A DNA stretch of 35,246 nt from Streptomyces sp. Its GTDB lineage: Bacteria > Actinomycetota > Actinomycetes > Streptomycetales > Streptomycetaceae. A program made the translations under genes and the position numbers. Positions within the stretch are counted from its first letter, which is position 1, and each line of letters opens with the position of its first letter. This document shows positions 1-8,566 of this stretch, piece after piece. The notes below the pieces were generated by a model that saw nothing but the letters and a program-made list of their open reading frames with translations, was not told the DNA's origin and did not search any database. The stretch covers positions 1-35,246 of the forward strand of contig NZ_JAPSKQ010000057.1 in assembly GCF_031181555.1 (NCBI RefSeq). The letters run 5' to 3'.

Positions 1-23
1 CGGAACGGAACAGGGGGGCGCGG

Positions 24-350
24 TCAGACCGCGCGGCTCTGGCAGGTCACGCAGTGCCGGGTGTGCGGAAGGATCTCCAGCCGCTCCGGCGGGACGGGCT
101 TGGAGCAGCCGAGGCAGATCCCGTAGGTTCCGTCGTCGAGGCGGGCGAAGGCCTCCTCGATCTCCGTGAGGGCGCGCTGGATGGCGTCCTTCTGGTTGGA
201 CATGAGGTGGTCGTCGGGACTCTGCCCGGTTTCGTCGAGGGCCTTGAGCTGGGCGAGGCGCGTGGTGCGGGCGTGTTCGAGGCGCTGACGGATCTCGTCG
301 GCGGCGGGGTCGTCGGGGCGCAGCGCGGTGCGGGGCAGGTCGAGCGACAC
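24..350 (-). CDS. DksA/TraR-type C4 zinc-finger protein
   Basis: 108-residue protein of the DksA/TraR family, whose members bind the RNA polymerase secondary channel or act as small zinc-finger regulators. The C-terminal third carries the paired motif CLGC (residues 79-82) and CVTC (residues 100-103) expected to bind one zinc. The N-terminal part is charged and helical, like the coiled-coil arm of the family. The GTG start at 350 is chosen because GGAAGGA sits a few bases upstream; the open frame continues further 5' but that part is arginine/proline-rich noise. It is divergent from the two-component operon. Streptomyces carry several such proteins, so a specific role (ppGpp co-factor or other) is not shown by sequence. 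Confidence 0.88.
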   Translation of the reverse strand: MSLDLPRTALRPDDPAADEIRQRLEHARTTRLAQLKALDETGQSPDDHLMSNQKDAIQRALTEIEEAFARLDDGTYGICLGCSKPVPPERLEILPHTRHCVTCQSRAV

Positions 351-456
351 GAAAGGTCCTTCCAGGAGTTCGGAAGACGGACGGGTGATGCCCTTACCGT
401 CGCCGTTTCCCCGCTCCGGGCCCATCGGGCGCGGTACCCATCTGTGCGGGGTCGGA

Positions 457-482
457 GGACCCACCCGGTACGGCGTGGGTCC
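457..482. promoter_or_regulatory. Inverted repeat between divergent genes
   Basis: GGACCCAC and GTGGGTCC form a perfect 8-bp inverted repeat around a 10-base loop, in the 280-base gap between the DksA-type gene and the histidine kinase gene. It could be an operator for either divergent gene or an RNA hairpin in a leader. No clear -35/-10 pair was found beside it. Confidence 0.35.
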
Positions 483-630
483 GGCGGGCCGCCGGAAATG
501 GGGTGCGGGGCCCATGGACCGCGGGGGCCGGGGTCGTGCACGCTGACCGCTGTTCGCCGGGACCAGGGGGCCGCGGCCGCACCGGACGGCACGGTGACCG
601 ACAGTAGAGGCCGACGAGAAAGAGGAAGGC

Positions 631-1593
631 GTGACCTCCGTGTCCCTGTACTGGCGGATCTTCGGGCTCAACGCGGTGGTGCTGGGCACGGCCACCGCGC
701 TGCTGCTGTGGGCTCCGGTGACCGTGTCGGTTCCGGTGCTCCTGACCGAGGCGGTGATCCTCGTGGGCGGCCTGGGCGTGATGCTCGTGGCCAACGCGGC
801 CCTGCTGCGCATCGGGCTCGCCCCGCTGGACCGGGTGACCCGGCTGATGACCACCGTCGACCTGCTGCGTCCCGGTCAGCGTCTTCCCGTGCACGGCAGC
901 GGTGTGGTCGCCGAACTCGTCAGGGCGTTCAACGCCATGCTGGAGCGGCTGGAGCGGGAGCGCGCCGCGAGCAGCGCCCGCGCCCTGTTCGCCCAGGAGA
1001 CCGAGCGGCGCCGTATCGCCCAGGAGCTGCACGACGAGGTCGGGCAGAGCATGACCGCCATCCTGCTGGCCCTGAAACGGGCCTCCGACGAGGCGCCGGA
1101 TCCGCTGCGCGGCGAACTCCGGCAGGTGCAGGAGATCACCCGGGAGAGCCTGGACGAGGTCCGCCGCCTGGTGCGCCGGCTACGGCCGGGCGTCCTGGAC
1201 GACCTCGGTCTGGTCAGCGCGGTCACCTCGCTCGCCACCGAGTTCGCCACGCACACCGGGCTGCGCGTGGTGCGCCGCTTCGCCGCCGACCTGCCCCCGC
1301 TCGACCACGAGACCGAGCTCGTGATCTACCGTGTCGCGCAGGAGAGTCTGACCAACGCCGCCCGGCACGCCGGGGCGCGCAGCGTCGAGGTGAGCCTGCG
1401 CGGCGACGGCGAGCACGTCGTCCTCGAGGTGAGCGACGACGGCCGCGGCATCGGTGCCGCCCGCGAGGGTGCCGGGATCCGCGGGATGCGCGAACGGGCC
1501 CTGCTCATCGGGGCCACACTGGACATCACCCCCGTGACACCGGCCGGCACGAGGATCAGGCTGGCCGCGCCCGCCGTCAGGAAGCAGTCATGA
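631..1593 (+). CDS. NarL/DegS-type sensor histidine kinase
   Basis: 320-residue membrane histidine kinase. Two hydrophobic segments (about residues 9-29 and 34-58) leave almost no extracytoplasmic loop, so the signal is probably sensed in or near the membrane. A HAMP-like linker (about 60-112) leads to a HisKA_3 dimerisation domain with RRIAQELHDEVGQ, where His134 is the predicted phosphorylation site. The HATPase domain has the N box (LTNAARHAG) and G boxes (SDDGRGIG, GIRGMRERA). GTG start with AGAGGAAGG just upstream. Its TGA overlaps the ATG of the response regulator (ATGA), so the two are translationally coupled. The stimulus is unknown; linkage to secDF suggests envelope or secretion stress, which is inference only. 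Confidence 0.93.
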   Translation: MTSVSLYWRIFGLNAVVLGTATALLLWAPVTVSVPVLLTEAVILVGGLGVMLVANAALLRIGLAPLDRVTRLMTTVDLLRPGQRLPVHGSGVVAELVRAFNAMLERLERERAASSARALFAQETERRRIAQELHDEVGQSMTAILLALKRASDEAPDPLRGELRQVQEITRESLDEVRRLVRRLRPGVLDDLGLVSAVTSLATEFATHTGLRVVRRFAADLPPLDHETELVIYRVAQESLTNAARHAGARSVEVSLRGDGEHVVLEVSDDGRGIGAAREGAGIRGMRERALLIGATLDITPVTPAGTRIRLAAPAVRKQS

Positions 1594-2258
1594 CCCACGA
1601 CGTCCGTCCGACCACGATCAGGATCCTGCTCGCCGACGACCACGCCCTGGTGCGGCGCGGTGTCCGGCTCATCCTCGACCGGGAGCCGGACCTGGAAGTG
1701 GTCGCCGAGGCCGGTGACGGCGCGGAGGCGATCGCCATGGCCCGTACCCACGAGGCCGACCTGGCCGTCCTGGACATCGCCATGCCCCGGCTCACCGGTC
1801 TGCAGGCCGCGCGCGAGCTGGCCTCGGTGCGCCCCGGCGTGCGGATCCTGATGCTGACGATGCACGACAACGAGCAGTACCTGTTCCAGGCGCTCAAGGC
1901 CGGCGCGAGCGGTTACGTGCTGAAGTCCGTCGCCGACCGCGATCTGGTCGCCGCCTGCCGGGCGGCGATGCGGGACGAGCCGTTCCTCTACCCGGGCGCG
2001 GTCACCGCCCTGATCCGCAACTACCTCGACCGGGTCCGTGACGGTGCGGAGGCCCCCGAGCAGCTGTTGACGCCGCGCGAGGAGGAGGTGCTGAAGCTGG
2101 TCGCCGAGGGGCACTCGTCGAAGGAGATCGCCGAGCTGCTGTTCATCAGCGTCAAGACGGTGCAGCGCCACCGGGAGAACCTGCTGCACAAGCTGGGTCT
2201 GCGGGACCGTCTGGACCTGACCCGTTACGCCATCCGCGCCGGACTCGTCGAGCCTTGA
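1590..2258 (+). CDS. NarL/FixJ-family response regulator
   Basis: 222-residue DNA-binding response regulator, partner of the kinase immediately upstream. The receiver domain (about 10-125) shows the acidic pair in LLADDHA, the phospho-acceptor Asp62 in AVLDIAMP and the conserved Lys in GYVLKSV. A LuxR-type helix-turn-helix lies near the C-terminus (LTPREEEVLKLVAEGHSSKE, then ISVKTVQRHRENLLHKLGL). The ATG overlaps the kinase stop by four bases. Its own stop overlaps the TTG start proposed for the next gene, suggesting a single mRNA from 631 onward that may extend to secDF. The target genes are not visible. Confidence 0.94.
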   Translation: MTHDVRPTTIRILLADDHALVRRGVRLILDREPDLEVVAEAGDGAEAIAMARTHEADLAVLDIAMPRLTGLQAARELASVRPGVRILMLTMHDNEQYLFQALKAGASGYVLKSVADRDLVAACRAAMRDEPFLYPGAVTALIRNYLDRVRDGAEAPEQLLTPREEEVLKLVAEGHSSKEIAELLFISVKTVQRHRENLLHKLGLRDRLDLTRYAIRAGLVEP

Positions 2259-2770
2259 CCGCCGACCGGACGGGCCCGGCCGCCCGCCTTCCGCTCCGCG
2301 CCGGCGCGGCCGTCGCCGCCCTGGCCGCCGTCCTGCTGGCCCTCGCGCCCGGCTCCATCGACGGCGCCCGGCCCGTCCTGTCCGCGTCCGCGCCGGCCCT
2401 CGCGGCCCCGGAGGCGCCGGGGCCGCGTGCCACCGCGGTTCCGGCCCCGGCGCCGGCCCTCCCCGCGCCCGCCCTCCCGACGTCCGCGCCACCGGCCCCC
2501 GCCCTCCCCGCTCCCGCGTTCCACCCGGCCGACACCGGTCCGTACACCGACGACGCCTACGTCGGCACCGGCACCCTCCTCGTCAGGCCGCAGCGCGATG
2601 CCGGTGAGCGGACCGTGCCCGCCGGTCCGCTGCTCTTCACCCCCGCGCACACCCCCCGTGTCCCGCCCCGGCCGGCCCGCCCCGCACCGGTGTCCGGCCA
2701 TGCCCCGGCCGGCACCGCGCACGTGCCGTCGGACCTCGGCCGGGCGCCGCCCGTGTCCTCCAGCACCTGA
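2255..2770 (+). CDS. Small Pro/Ala-rich exported protein, unknown
   Basis: 171 residues, not recognised. The N-terminus looks like a Sec signal: a few Arg residues, then a hydrophobic core (about residues 16-33). The mature part is dominated by Ala and Pro (repeated APALPAPA-like runs to about residue 90) followed by a less biased stretch with TDDAYVGTGTLLVRP. The proposed TTG start (2255) overlaps the response regulator stop, and no strong ribosome-binding site is seen, so coupling or a later start is possible. Biased composition makes false ORFs common in such DNA. In favour of a gene are the overlap with the regulator, the signal-like start and the lack of a competing gene in the 580 bases before secDF. 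Confidence 0.5.
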   Translation: MTADRTGPAARLPLRAGAAVAALAAVLLALAPGSIDGARPVLSASAPALAAPEAPGPRATAVPAPAPALPAPALPTSAPPAPALPAPAFHPADTGPYTDDAYVGTGTLLVRPQRDAGERTVPAGPLLFTPAHTPRVPPRPARPAPVSGHAPAGTAHVPSDLGRAPPVSSST

Positions 2771-2838
2771 GGTCCCTTTTCCCTTCCTCATCTCCGCCGC
2801 GCCGTCCACCGGCCGCGGTGTGCCTGCTGGAGGCATCC

Positions 2839-5169
2839 GTGAAACGTCCCGCCCGCGTCAGGGCGTTGTTCGCGCTCGTCGTGATCGCCGTGTCCGTGTA
2901 CATCGCCGTCACCGTCCCGGTCCGCCTGGGCCTGGATCTGCGCGGTGGCACCCAGATCGTCCTGGAGACCCGCTCCTCCCCCACCACCGAGGCCGACGGG
3001 GAGGCCACCGACCGCACCCTGGAGGTTCTGCGCGGCCGGGTCGACGCGCTCGGCGTCGCCGAACCCACCATCGTCCGCTCCGGTGAGAACCGGATCATCG
3101 TCGAACTGCCCGGCGTCCAGGACCCGCGCAAGGCCGCCGACGTCCTGGGCCGCACCGCACAGCTGTCCGTCCACCCGGTGCTCGGCGCCGCCACGGAGTC
3201 CGACAAGCCGAAGGACAAGGGCGAACGGATCCTGGCCGACGAGTCCGGTGAGCGGCTCCGGCTGGGCGCCGCGAGGCTCACCGGCCAGGACGTCGAAGGC
3301 GCCGAGGCCCAGTTCGACCAGCAGAGCGGCGCCGGCTGGCACGTCACCGTGGACTTCGAGGACGACAAGGGCTGGGCCGAGCTGACCGGCGGGGCCGCCT
3401 GCCACCCGGCCGGCGATCCGCAGCGCCGGATCGCGATCGTCCTGGACGACAAGGTCATCTCCTCGCCGCAGGTCGACCCGTCCGTCTCCTGCAACGTCGG
3501 CATCACCGGCGGATCCACCCAGATCACCGGCTCCTTCAGCAGCGACGAGGCCCGTGAGCTGGCGCTGCTCGTCGAGGGCGGTGCCCTGCCGGTGCCCGTC
3601 GAGACGGTGGAGCAGCGGACCGTGGGCCCGACCCTGGGCGCCGAGGCCATCGAGGCGAGCGCCTGGGCGGCCGTCATCGGCACGGCCCTGACGGCGGTCT
3701 TCATCCTCGTCGTCTACCGGCTCCTGGGCTTCCTGGCCACGCTGGCCCTGGCCTGTTACGGCCTGATCTCCTACGCCGCCCTGGCGGCGCTCGGCGCGAC
3801 GCTGACCCTGCCGGGTCTGGCCGGTTTCGTCCTGGCGATCGGTATGGCCGTCGACGCCAACGTGCTGGTCTTCGAACGGGCGCGCGAGGAGTACGGCCGT
3901 CGCAGCCGGCCCAGCAGCCGCTCGGCGCTGACCGCCGGCTTCAAGGGCGCGTTCAGCGCGATCGCCGACTCCAACGTCACCACGCTCATCGCGGCGGTGC
4001 TGCTGTTCCTGCTCGCCTCCGGTCCGGTGAAGGGCTTCGGCGTCACCCTGGGCATCGGTGTCCTCGCCTCCGTGATCAGCGCACTGGTGGTCACGCGGGT
4101 GCTGGCCGAGTTCGCCGTGGCGCGCCGCTGGGTGCACCGCCGTCCCCGGATCACCGGTCTGGCCTCCATCGGCCGGGTCCGTGCGTACCTCACCCGCCGC
4201 GACCCGCAGCTGATGCGCCGCCCGCGCCGCTGGCTGGCGGTGTCCGCCCTCGTGCTCGTCGTCGCCGGCGCGGGCATCGCGGTGCGCGGGCTGAACTTCG
4301 GTGTCGAGTTCACGGGCGGCCGCCTGATCGAGTACTCGACCGGCACCTCCGTCGATCCGGACCGGGCGCGTGCCGCCCTGGCCGACGCGGGCTTCCCGCA
4401 GGCCGTCGTCCAGTCCTCGGGCGACAACCGGCTGACGGTGCGCACCGAGGAGCTGAGCAACGCCGAGGCGGTCGAGGTCGCCGATGCCGTCGCCGAGGTC
4501 GGCGGCGGCGCGGAGAAGGTCCGCGACGAGCTGATCGGCCCGAGCCTCGGCGACGAGCTGCGCCGCAACGCCCTGATCGCACTGGGCCTGGCCCTCGGCG
4601 CCCAGCTGCTGTACCTCGCCTTCCGGTTCCGCTGGATGTTCGGTACGGCGGCGGTCGCCACCCTGGCCCACGACGTGGTGATCCTCACGGGCGTCTTCGC
4701 CTGGCTGGGCAAGCCGATCGACGGGGTGTTCCTGGCCGCGCTGCTCACCGTGATCGGCTACTCGGTGAACGACTCCGTCGTGGTCTTCGACCGCGTCCGG
4801 GAACTGTGGGCCAAGGACCGCAAGGCGCCCCTGGCCCAGTCCACCAACCGGGCGATCCTGCAGACGGTGCCCCGTACGGTCAACACCGGTATCGGTGTGG
4901 TCTTCATCCTGGCCGCGCTGGCCGTGCTGGGCGGTGACTCGCTCACCGACTTCGCGCTCGCCCTGCTGATCGGCATGCTGGTGGGCACGTACTCGTCGGT
5001 CCTGACCGCCTCGCCGCTCGCCATCGAGCTCAGTGCGTACGGCGGCGACGGCGGTGGCGGCCGTGGTCGCGGCCGTGGTCGCGGACGCGGGCACGACGGT
5101 TCCGGTCCTGCGCAGTCCGGTGCCGGGCAGCGCGCGGGCCGGGCCGGGGCCACCAGCCAGGGGAAGTGA
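2839..5169 (+). CDS. secDF: Fused protein-export protein SecDF
   Basis: 776-residue SecD-SecF fusion, an RND-superfamily accessory subunit that uses the proton gradient to help pull exported proteins through SecYEG. The SecD half has a first membrane span at about residues 8-25, the signature LGLDLRGGTQ, a large periplasmic-type domain, then the membrane block with GMAVDANVLVFERAREE. The SecF half begins near residue 460 with LNFGVEFTGGRLIEY and carries IGYSVNDSVVVFDRVREL. The GTG at 2839 follows GGAGG at correct spacing, so I prefer it to the in-frame GTG seven codons earlier. The C-terminus ends in a Gly/Arg repeat tail. Streptomyces usually also have separate secD and secF genes elsewhere, so this is probably a second, possibly regulated copy. 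Confidence 0.93.
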   Translation: MKRPARVRALFALVVIAVSVYIAVTVPVRLGLDLRGGTQIVLETRSSPTTEADGEATDRTLEVLRGRVDALGVAEPTIVRSGENRIIVELPGVQDPRKAADVLGRTAQLSVHPVLGAATESDKPKDKGERILADESGERLRLGAARLTGQDVEGAEAQFDQQSGAGWHVTVDFEDDKGWAELTGGAACHPAGDPQRRIAIVLDDKVISSPQVDPSVSCNVGITGGSTQITGSFSSDEARELALLVEGGALPVPVETVEQRTVGPTLGAEAIEASAWAAVIGTALTAVFILVVYRLLGFLATLALACYGLISYAALAALGATLTLPGLAGFVLAIGMAVDANVLVFERAREEYGRRSRPSSRSALTAGFKGAFSAIADSNVTTLIAAVLLFLLASGPVKGFGVTLGIGVLASVISALVVTRVLAEFAVARRWVHRRPRITGLASIGRVRAYLTRRDPQLMRRPRRWLAVSALVLVVAGAGIAVRGLNFGVEFTGGRLIEYSTGTSVDPDRARAALADAGFPQAVVQSSGDNRLTVRTEELSNAEAVEVADAVAEVGGGAEKVRDELIGPSLGDELRRNALIALGLALGAQLLYLAFRFRWMFGTAAVATLAHDVVILTGVFAWLGKPIDGVFLAALLTVIGYSVNDSVVVFDRVRELWAKDRKAPLAQSTNRAILQTVPRTVNTGIGVVFILAALAVLGGDSLTDFALALLIGMLVGTYSSVLTASPLAIELSAYGGDGGGGRGRGRGRGRGHDGSGPAQSGAGQRAGRAGATSQGK

Positions 5170-5212
5170 CGCCGAGCGGTTCCCCGCCGGGGAGCCGCCG
5201 TGCACGCGGAAA

Positions 5213-5250
5213 CAGCGCCGCCGGCCCCGGCCCCGGGGGCGGCGGCGCTG
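5213..5250. terminator. GC-rich hairpin between convergent genes
   Basis: CAGCGCCGCCG and CGGCGGCGCTG form a perfect 11-bp stem around a 16-base G/C loop. It lies between the end of secDF (+) and the end of the ABC exporter gene (-), without a U tract, as is usual for Streptomyces. It probably serves both strands. Confidence 0.65.
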
Positions 5251-5311
5251 TGCGGCGGGCCGGGCGCCGCGGGGCTGCGGGCGGCTCCACGCGAGGGGCC
5301 CGCGCGGGGGT

Positions 5312-7222
5312 CTACGCCGCCGCCTCCGCGCTGCGTGCGTGGTCGCGGTCGTGGTCCCCGGGCCGAGGGGCGAACTGGGTGCGGTACAGCTCGGCGTAGC
5401 GGCCGTCGGCCGCCAGCAGCTCCTCGTGGGTGCCGCGTTCCACGATGCGGCCGGCCTCGATCACCAGGATGAGGTCCGCGGCGCGGACGGTGGACAGCCG
5501 GTGGGCGATCACGACCGCCGTCCTGCCCTCCAGCGCCTCCGTGAGCGCCTCCTGGACCACGGCCTCCGAGGTGTTGTCCAGGTGGGCGGTGGCCTCGTCC
5601 AGGATGACGACGCGCTGCCGGGCCAGCAGCAGCCGGGCGATGGTCATGCGCTGGCGTTCACCGCCGGAGAGCCGGTAGCCGCGTTCGCCGACCACCGTGT
5701 CCAGGCCGTCGGGCAGGGACCGCACCAGGTCGTCGAGGCGGGCCCGGCGCAGCGCGTCCCACAGCTCGGGCTCGCTCGCCTCCGGCCGGGCCAGCAGCAG
5801 GTTGGCGCGGACCGTGTCGTGGAAGAGGTGGCCGTCCTGGGTGACCATCCCGACGGTGTCGCGCAGCGATCCGGCGGTCAGGTCCCGGACGTCGACGCCG
5901 CCCACGCGCACGGCGCCCGCGTCGACGTCGTACAGGCGCGGCAGCAGCTGGGCGATGGTCGACTTGCCGGCGCCGGAGGAGCCGACGAGGGCGACGGTCC
6001 GCCCCGGTTCGGCGCGGAAGGAGATGCCGTGCAGGACCTCGGCGCCGCCGCGGGTGTCGAGGGAGGCGACCTCCTCCAGGGAGGCCAGGGAGACCTTGTC
6101 GGCGGACGGGTAGCCGAAGCGGACGCCGTCGAACTCGACGGACACCGGGCCGTCGGGGACCTCGCGCGCGTCGGGCTTCTCCCCGATGAGGGGCTTCAGG
6201 TCCAGCACCTCGAAGACCCGCTCGAAGCTGACCAGGGCGCTCATCACCTCCACCCGCGCCCCGGCGAGCGAGGTCAGCGGCGCGTACAGGCGGGTCAGCA
6301 ACAGCGCCAGGGACACGACCGCGCCCGGTTCCAGGGTGCCGCGCAGGGCGAGCCGGCCGCCGAGTCCGTAGACCAGGGCCAGGGCGAGGGCGGAGACGAG
6401 GGTGAGGGCGGTGATGAAGACCGTCTGGGCCGTGGCGGTCCGTACGCCGATGTCGCGGACCCGGCGGGCGCGCTCCGCGAACTCCTCCGACTCCTGCTCG
6501 GGACGGCCGAAGAGCTTGACCAGGGTGGCGCCGGGCGCGGAGAAGCGCTCGGTCATCCGGGTGCCCATGGCCGCGTTCAGGGCGGCGGCCTCCCGCTGCA
6601 TCCGGGCCATGCGGCGGCCCATGCGCCGGGCCGGGATCACGAACACCGGCAGCAGCACCAGGGCGAGCAGGGTGATCTGCCAGGACAGCGTGAGCATCAC
6701 GGCGAGGGTGAGCAGCAGGGTGACCAGGTTGCCGACCACGGTGGACAGGGTGTTGCTGAAGGCCCGCTGGGCGCCGATGACGTCGTTGTTGAGACGGGAG
6801 ACGAGCGCTCCCGTACGGGTGCGTGTGAAGAACGCGACCGGCATGCGCTGCACATGATCGAACACCGCCGTCCGCAGGTCGAGGATGAGGTCCTCCCCGA
6901 GCGTCGCCGAGAGCCGGCGGCCGAGGATGCCGAGGGCCGCCTCGACGACCGCGATCAGTGCGATGAGCAGGGCCAGGCGGACGACCGTGGCCTCGTCACC
7001 GCCGGACACGATCGTGTCCACCACACGTCCGGCGAGGACGGGCGTGGCGACGGCCAGCAGCGCGGTCGCCGTGCCGAGCAGGACGAACAGGGTCATACGG
7101 CGGCGGTGCGGGCGCGCGAAGGCGCCGATGCGCCGCAGCGTCGACCGTGCGAAGGGGCGGCGTTCGTTCTGGGCGTTCATGACACTGTGCAGCTGTGTCC
7201 ACGCTGTGGTCTCCATGCTCAT
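5312..7222 (-). CDS. ABC exporter, fused membrane and ATPase domains
   Basis: 636-residue half-transporter of the MsbA/LmrA-like class, expected to dimerise and export a lipid, drug or peptide. The membrane domain (about 40-330) has six hydrophobic spans and the PVAFFTRTRTGALVSRL coupling region. The ATPase domain has Walker A GSSGAGKST, Q-loop in TQDGHLFHDT, signature LSGGERQR, Walker B VVILDEAT and H-loop VIAHRLST, all intact. A short extra segment lies before the ATPase core (SADKVSLASLEEVASLD). The start ATG at 7222 has no Shine-Dalgarno; it coincides with the predicted transcription start of the promoter described separately, so the mRNA is probably leaderless. The substrate is unknown. 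Confidence 0.93.
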   Translation of the reverse strand: MSMETTAWTQLHSVMNAQNERRPFARSTLRRIGAFARPHRRRMTLFVLLGTATALLAVATPVLAGRVVDTIVSGGDEATVVRLALLIALIAVVEAALGILGRRLSATLGEDLILDLRTAVFDHVQRMPVAFFTRTRTGALVSRLNNDVIGAQRAFSNTLSTVVGNLVTLLLTLAVMLTLSWQITLLALVLLPVFVIPARRMGRRMARMQREAAALNAAMGTRMTERFSAPGATLVKLFGRPEQESEEFAERARRVRDIGVRTATAQTVFITALTLVSALALALVYGLGGRLALRGTLEPGAVVSLALLLTRLYAPLTSLAGARVEVMSALVSFERVFEVLDLKPLIGEKPDAREVPDGPVSVEFDGVRFGYPSADKVSLASLEEVASLDTRGGAEVLHGISFRAEPGRTVALVGSSGAGKSTIAQLLPRLYDVDAGAVRVGGVDVRDLTAGSLRDTVGMVTQDGHLFHDTVRANLLLARPEASEPELWDALRRARLDDLVRSLPDGLDTVVGERGYRLSGGERQRMTIARLLLARQRVVILDEATAHLDNTSEAVVQEALTEALEGRTAVVIAHRLSTVRAADLILVIEAGRIVERGTHEELLAADGRYAELYRTQFAPRPGDHDRDHARSAEAAA

Positions 7223-7229
7223 GAGAGGG

Positions 7230-7260
7230 AACCTAGAACCTCGAGCAAGGTAGAGGTCAA
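7230..7260 (-). promoter_or_regulatory. MerR-type promoter with operator in the spacer
   Basis: Read on the minus strand: -35 TTGACC (7260-7255), a 19-base spacer, then -10 TAGGTT (7235-7230). Spanning the -35 and most of the spacer is the imperfect dyad ACCTC-N10-GAGGT. An over-long 19-bp spacer filled by a dyad is the known architecture of promoters activated by MerR-family regulators through DNA distortion. Seven bases separate the -10 box from the exporter ATG, which puts the start of transcription at the start codon. No MerR-family gene lies in this window, so the regulator would be encoded elsewhere. Confidence 0.75.
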
Positions 7261-7366
7261 GAACGGCTCCTCGCCGCGCCGCCGGCCGCGCCCCGGCGGT
7301 AGGCCACGCCGTAAGCCGCCGTCCGGGCCGCCGCAACCCGCCGTTGGCGTGCGGCGGAGAAGCTCT

Positions 7367-8302
7367 GTGGACGTGACGCGGACGATCCGCCCGATCCTGT
7401 GTGTGCTGCCGCTGCTGCTCGTGGCCGTGGTCGCGGTGCGGCACCGGCCGGTGCTGGCCGAGGGCTTCGCCCATCTGGCCACCGCCCGGTGGCCCTGGCT
7501 ACTGGCCGCGGCCGGCGCGACCTGTCTGACCTGGGTGGCCGCCGCGTGCACCCGGCAGGGCGCGGTCCTCGAACGGCTGCCCGGACGGCGGCTGCTGGCC
7601 GCGCAGTTCGCGGCGGGCGCGGCGAACCACCTGCTGCCGACCGGTCTGGGCGCGAGCGCGGTCAATCTGCGGTTCATGACGGTGTGCGGGCTGTCGCCGG
7701 TCCGCTCCTCGGCCGCGCTCGCGCTGTACCTGCTGGCGGAGTCCGTCGGCCGGGTGGTCCTGCTGGGTGCCCTGCTCGTCGCGTTCCCGGACGCGCTGCG
7801 GCTCGGCTCCCTGCTGCCCGAGGGGGCGTTCGGGCCGCTGCTGCTCGTGCTCGGCACGGTGCCGGTCGTCGCGGCGGTCGCGCTGGTGTCCGTACGGCGG
7901 CTGCGCACGGCCGTGCGGTCGTTCCTGCGCACCGCGCTGGGCGAGGCGCGGTCGGTGCACGCCCGGCCGTCCCGGGCGCTGGCGCTGTGGGGCGGGGCGC
8001 TGGCCTTCCCCGCGCTGCAGGCGACGGCGCTGGTGCTGGTGGGCCGGGCGCTGGGGCTGCCGGTGCCGCCCGCCCACATGGCGCTGGCGTACCTGGCGGC
8101 GACGGTCGCGGTCGCGCTGGTGCCCACGCCGGGCGGGCTCGGCTCGGTGGAGGCGGCGCTGGTCGTGGCGCTGGTGGCGGTGGGCGGTCCCGCCGCGGTG
8201 GCCACGGCGGTGGTGCTGGCCTTCCGGGCCGTCACGGTGTGGCTGCCGCTGCTGCCGGGTGCGGTGACGCTGGGCGTCCTGGTGCGGCTGAGGGTGATCT
8301 GA
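7367..8302 (+). CDS. LPG-synthase-TM / UPF0104 family membrane protein
   Basis: 311-residue integral membrane protein with about eight hydrophobic spans. It matches the flippase-like membrane domain of lysylphosphatidylglycerol synthases (UPF0104/AglD-like). The family hallmark PTPGGLGSVEAALV is present near the C-terminus, and NHLLPTGLGASAVNLRFM matches the conserved first-half motif. The C-terminal aminoacyl-transfer domain of MprF is absent, so it is a stand-alone membrane domain. The GTG at 7367 follows GGAGA at good spacing; a second GTG two codons later is the alternative. It is divergent from the ABC exporter across a 144-base gap. A role in moving a lipid-linked substrate is a family-level inference. 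Confidence 0.83.
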   Translation: MDVTRTIRPILCVLPLLLVAVVAVRHRPVLAEGFAHLATARWPWLLAAAGATCLTWVAAACTRQGAVLERLPGRRLLAAQFAAGAANHLLPTGLGASAVNLRFMTVCGLSPVRSSAALALYLLAESVGRVVLLGALLVAFPDALRLGSLLPEGAFGPLLLVLGTVPVVAAVALVSVRRLRTAVRSFLRTALGEARSVHARPSRALALWGGALAFPALQATALVLVGRALGLPVPPAHMALAYLAATVAVALVPTPGGLGSVEAALVVALVAVGGPAAVATAVVLAFRAVTVWLPLLPGAVTLGVLVRLRVI

Positions 8303-8566
8303 AGCGGCGCGGCGGGCGGTGAGCGGGCCCTCCGGGTCCGGACGGCGCGGTCGTTCGCCGACGCGCCGTGCGGCGGCCCGGGGGGCGGCGGGATCCGGAC
8401 GGGGACGGTACGAACGGACCGCGCGGATACGGCAGGATGTGCGATCGTGCCGACCGCAGGTCAGAACGGGCCCGGCACACCGTACTTCCCGGAACTCGAG
8501 CAGGTGACGACACGTGACACGACTTCACATACGCCCGTCGGCCAGGGTGTTCGCCGGAGGTGAGCG

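Noticed and set aside
2788..5205. 805-codon open frame antisense to secDF
   Set aside because: It mirrors the third-position G/C bias of secDF; the product is a His/Gln/Asp/Gly-rich sequence with no domain, while the plus strand encodes clear SecDF motifs.
5033..7366. Long 5' part of the plus-strand frame that ends with the UPF0104-like protein
   Set aside because: Antisense to the ABC exporter; only the part from GTG 7367 has membrane spans and a ribosome-binding site.
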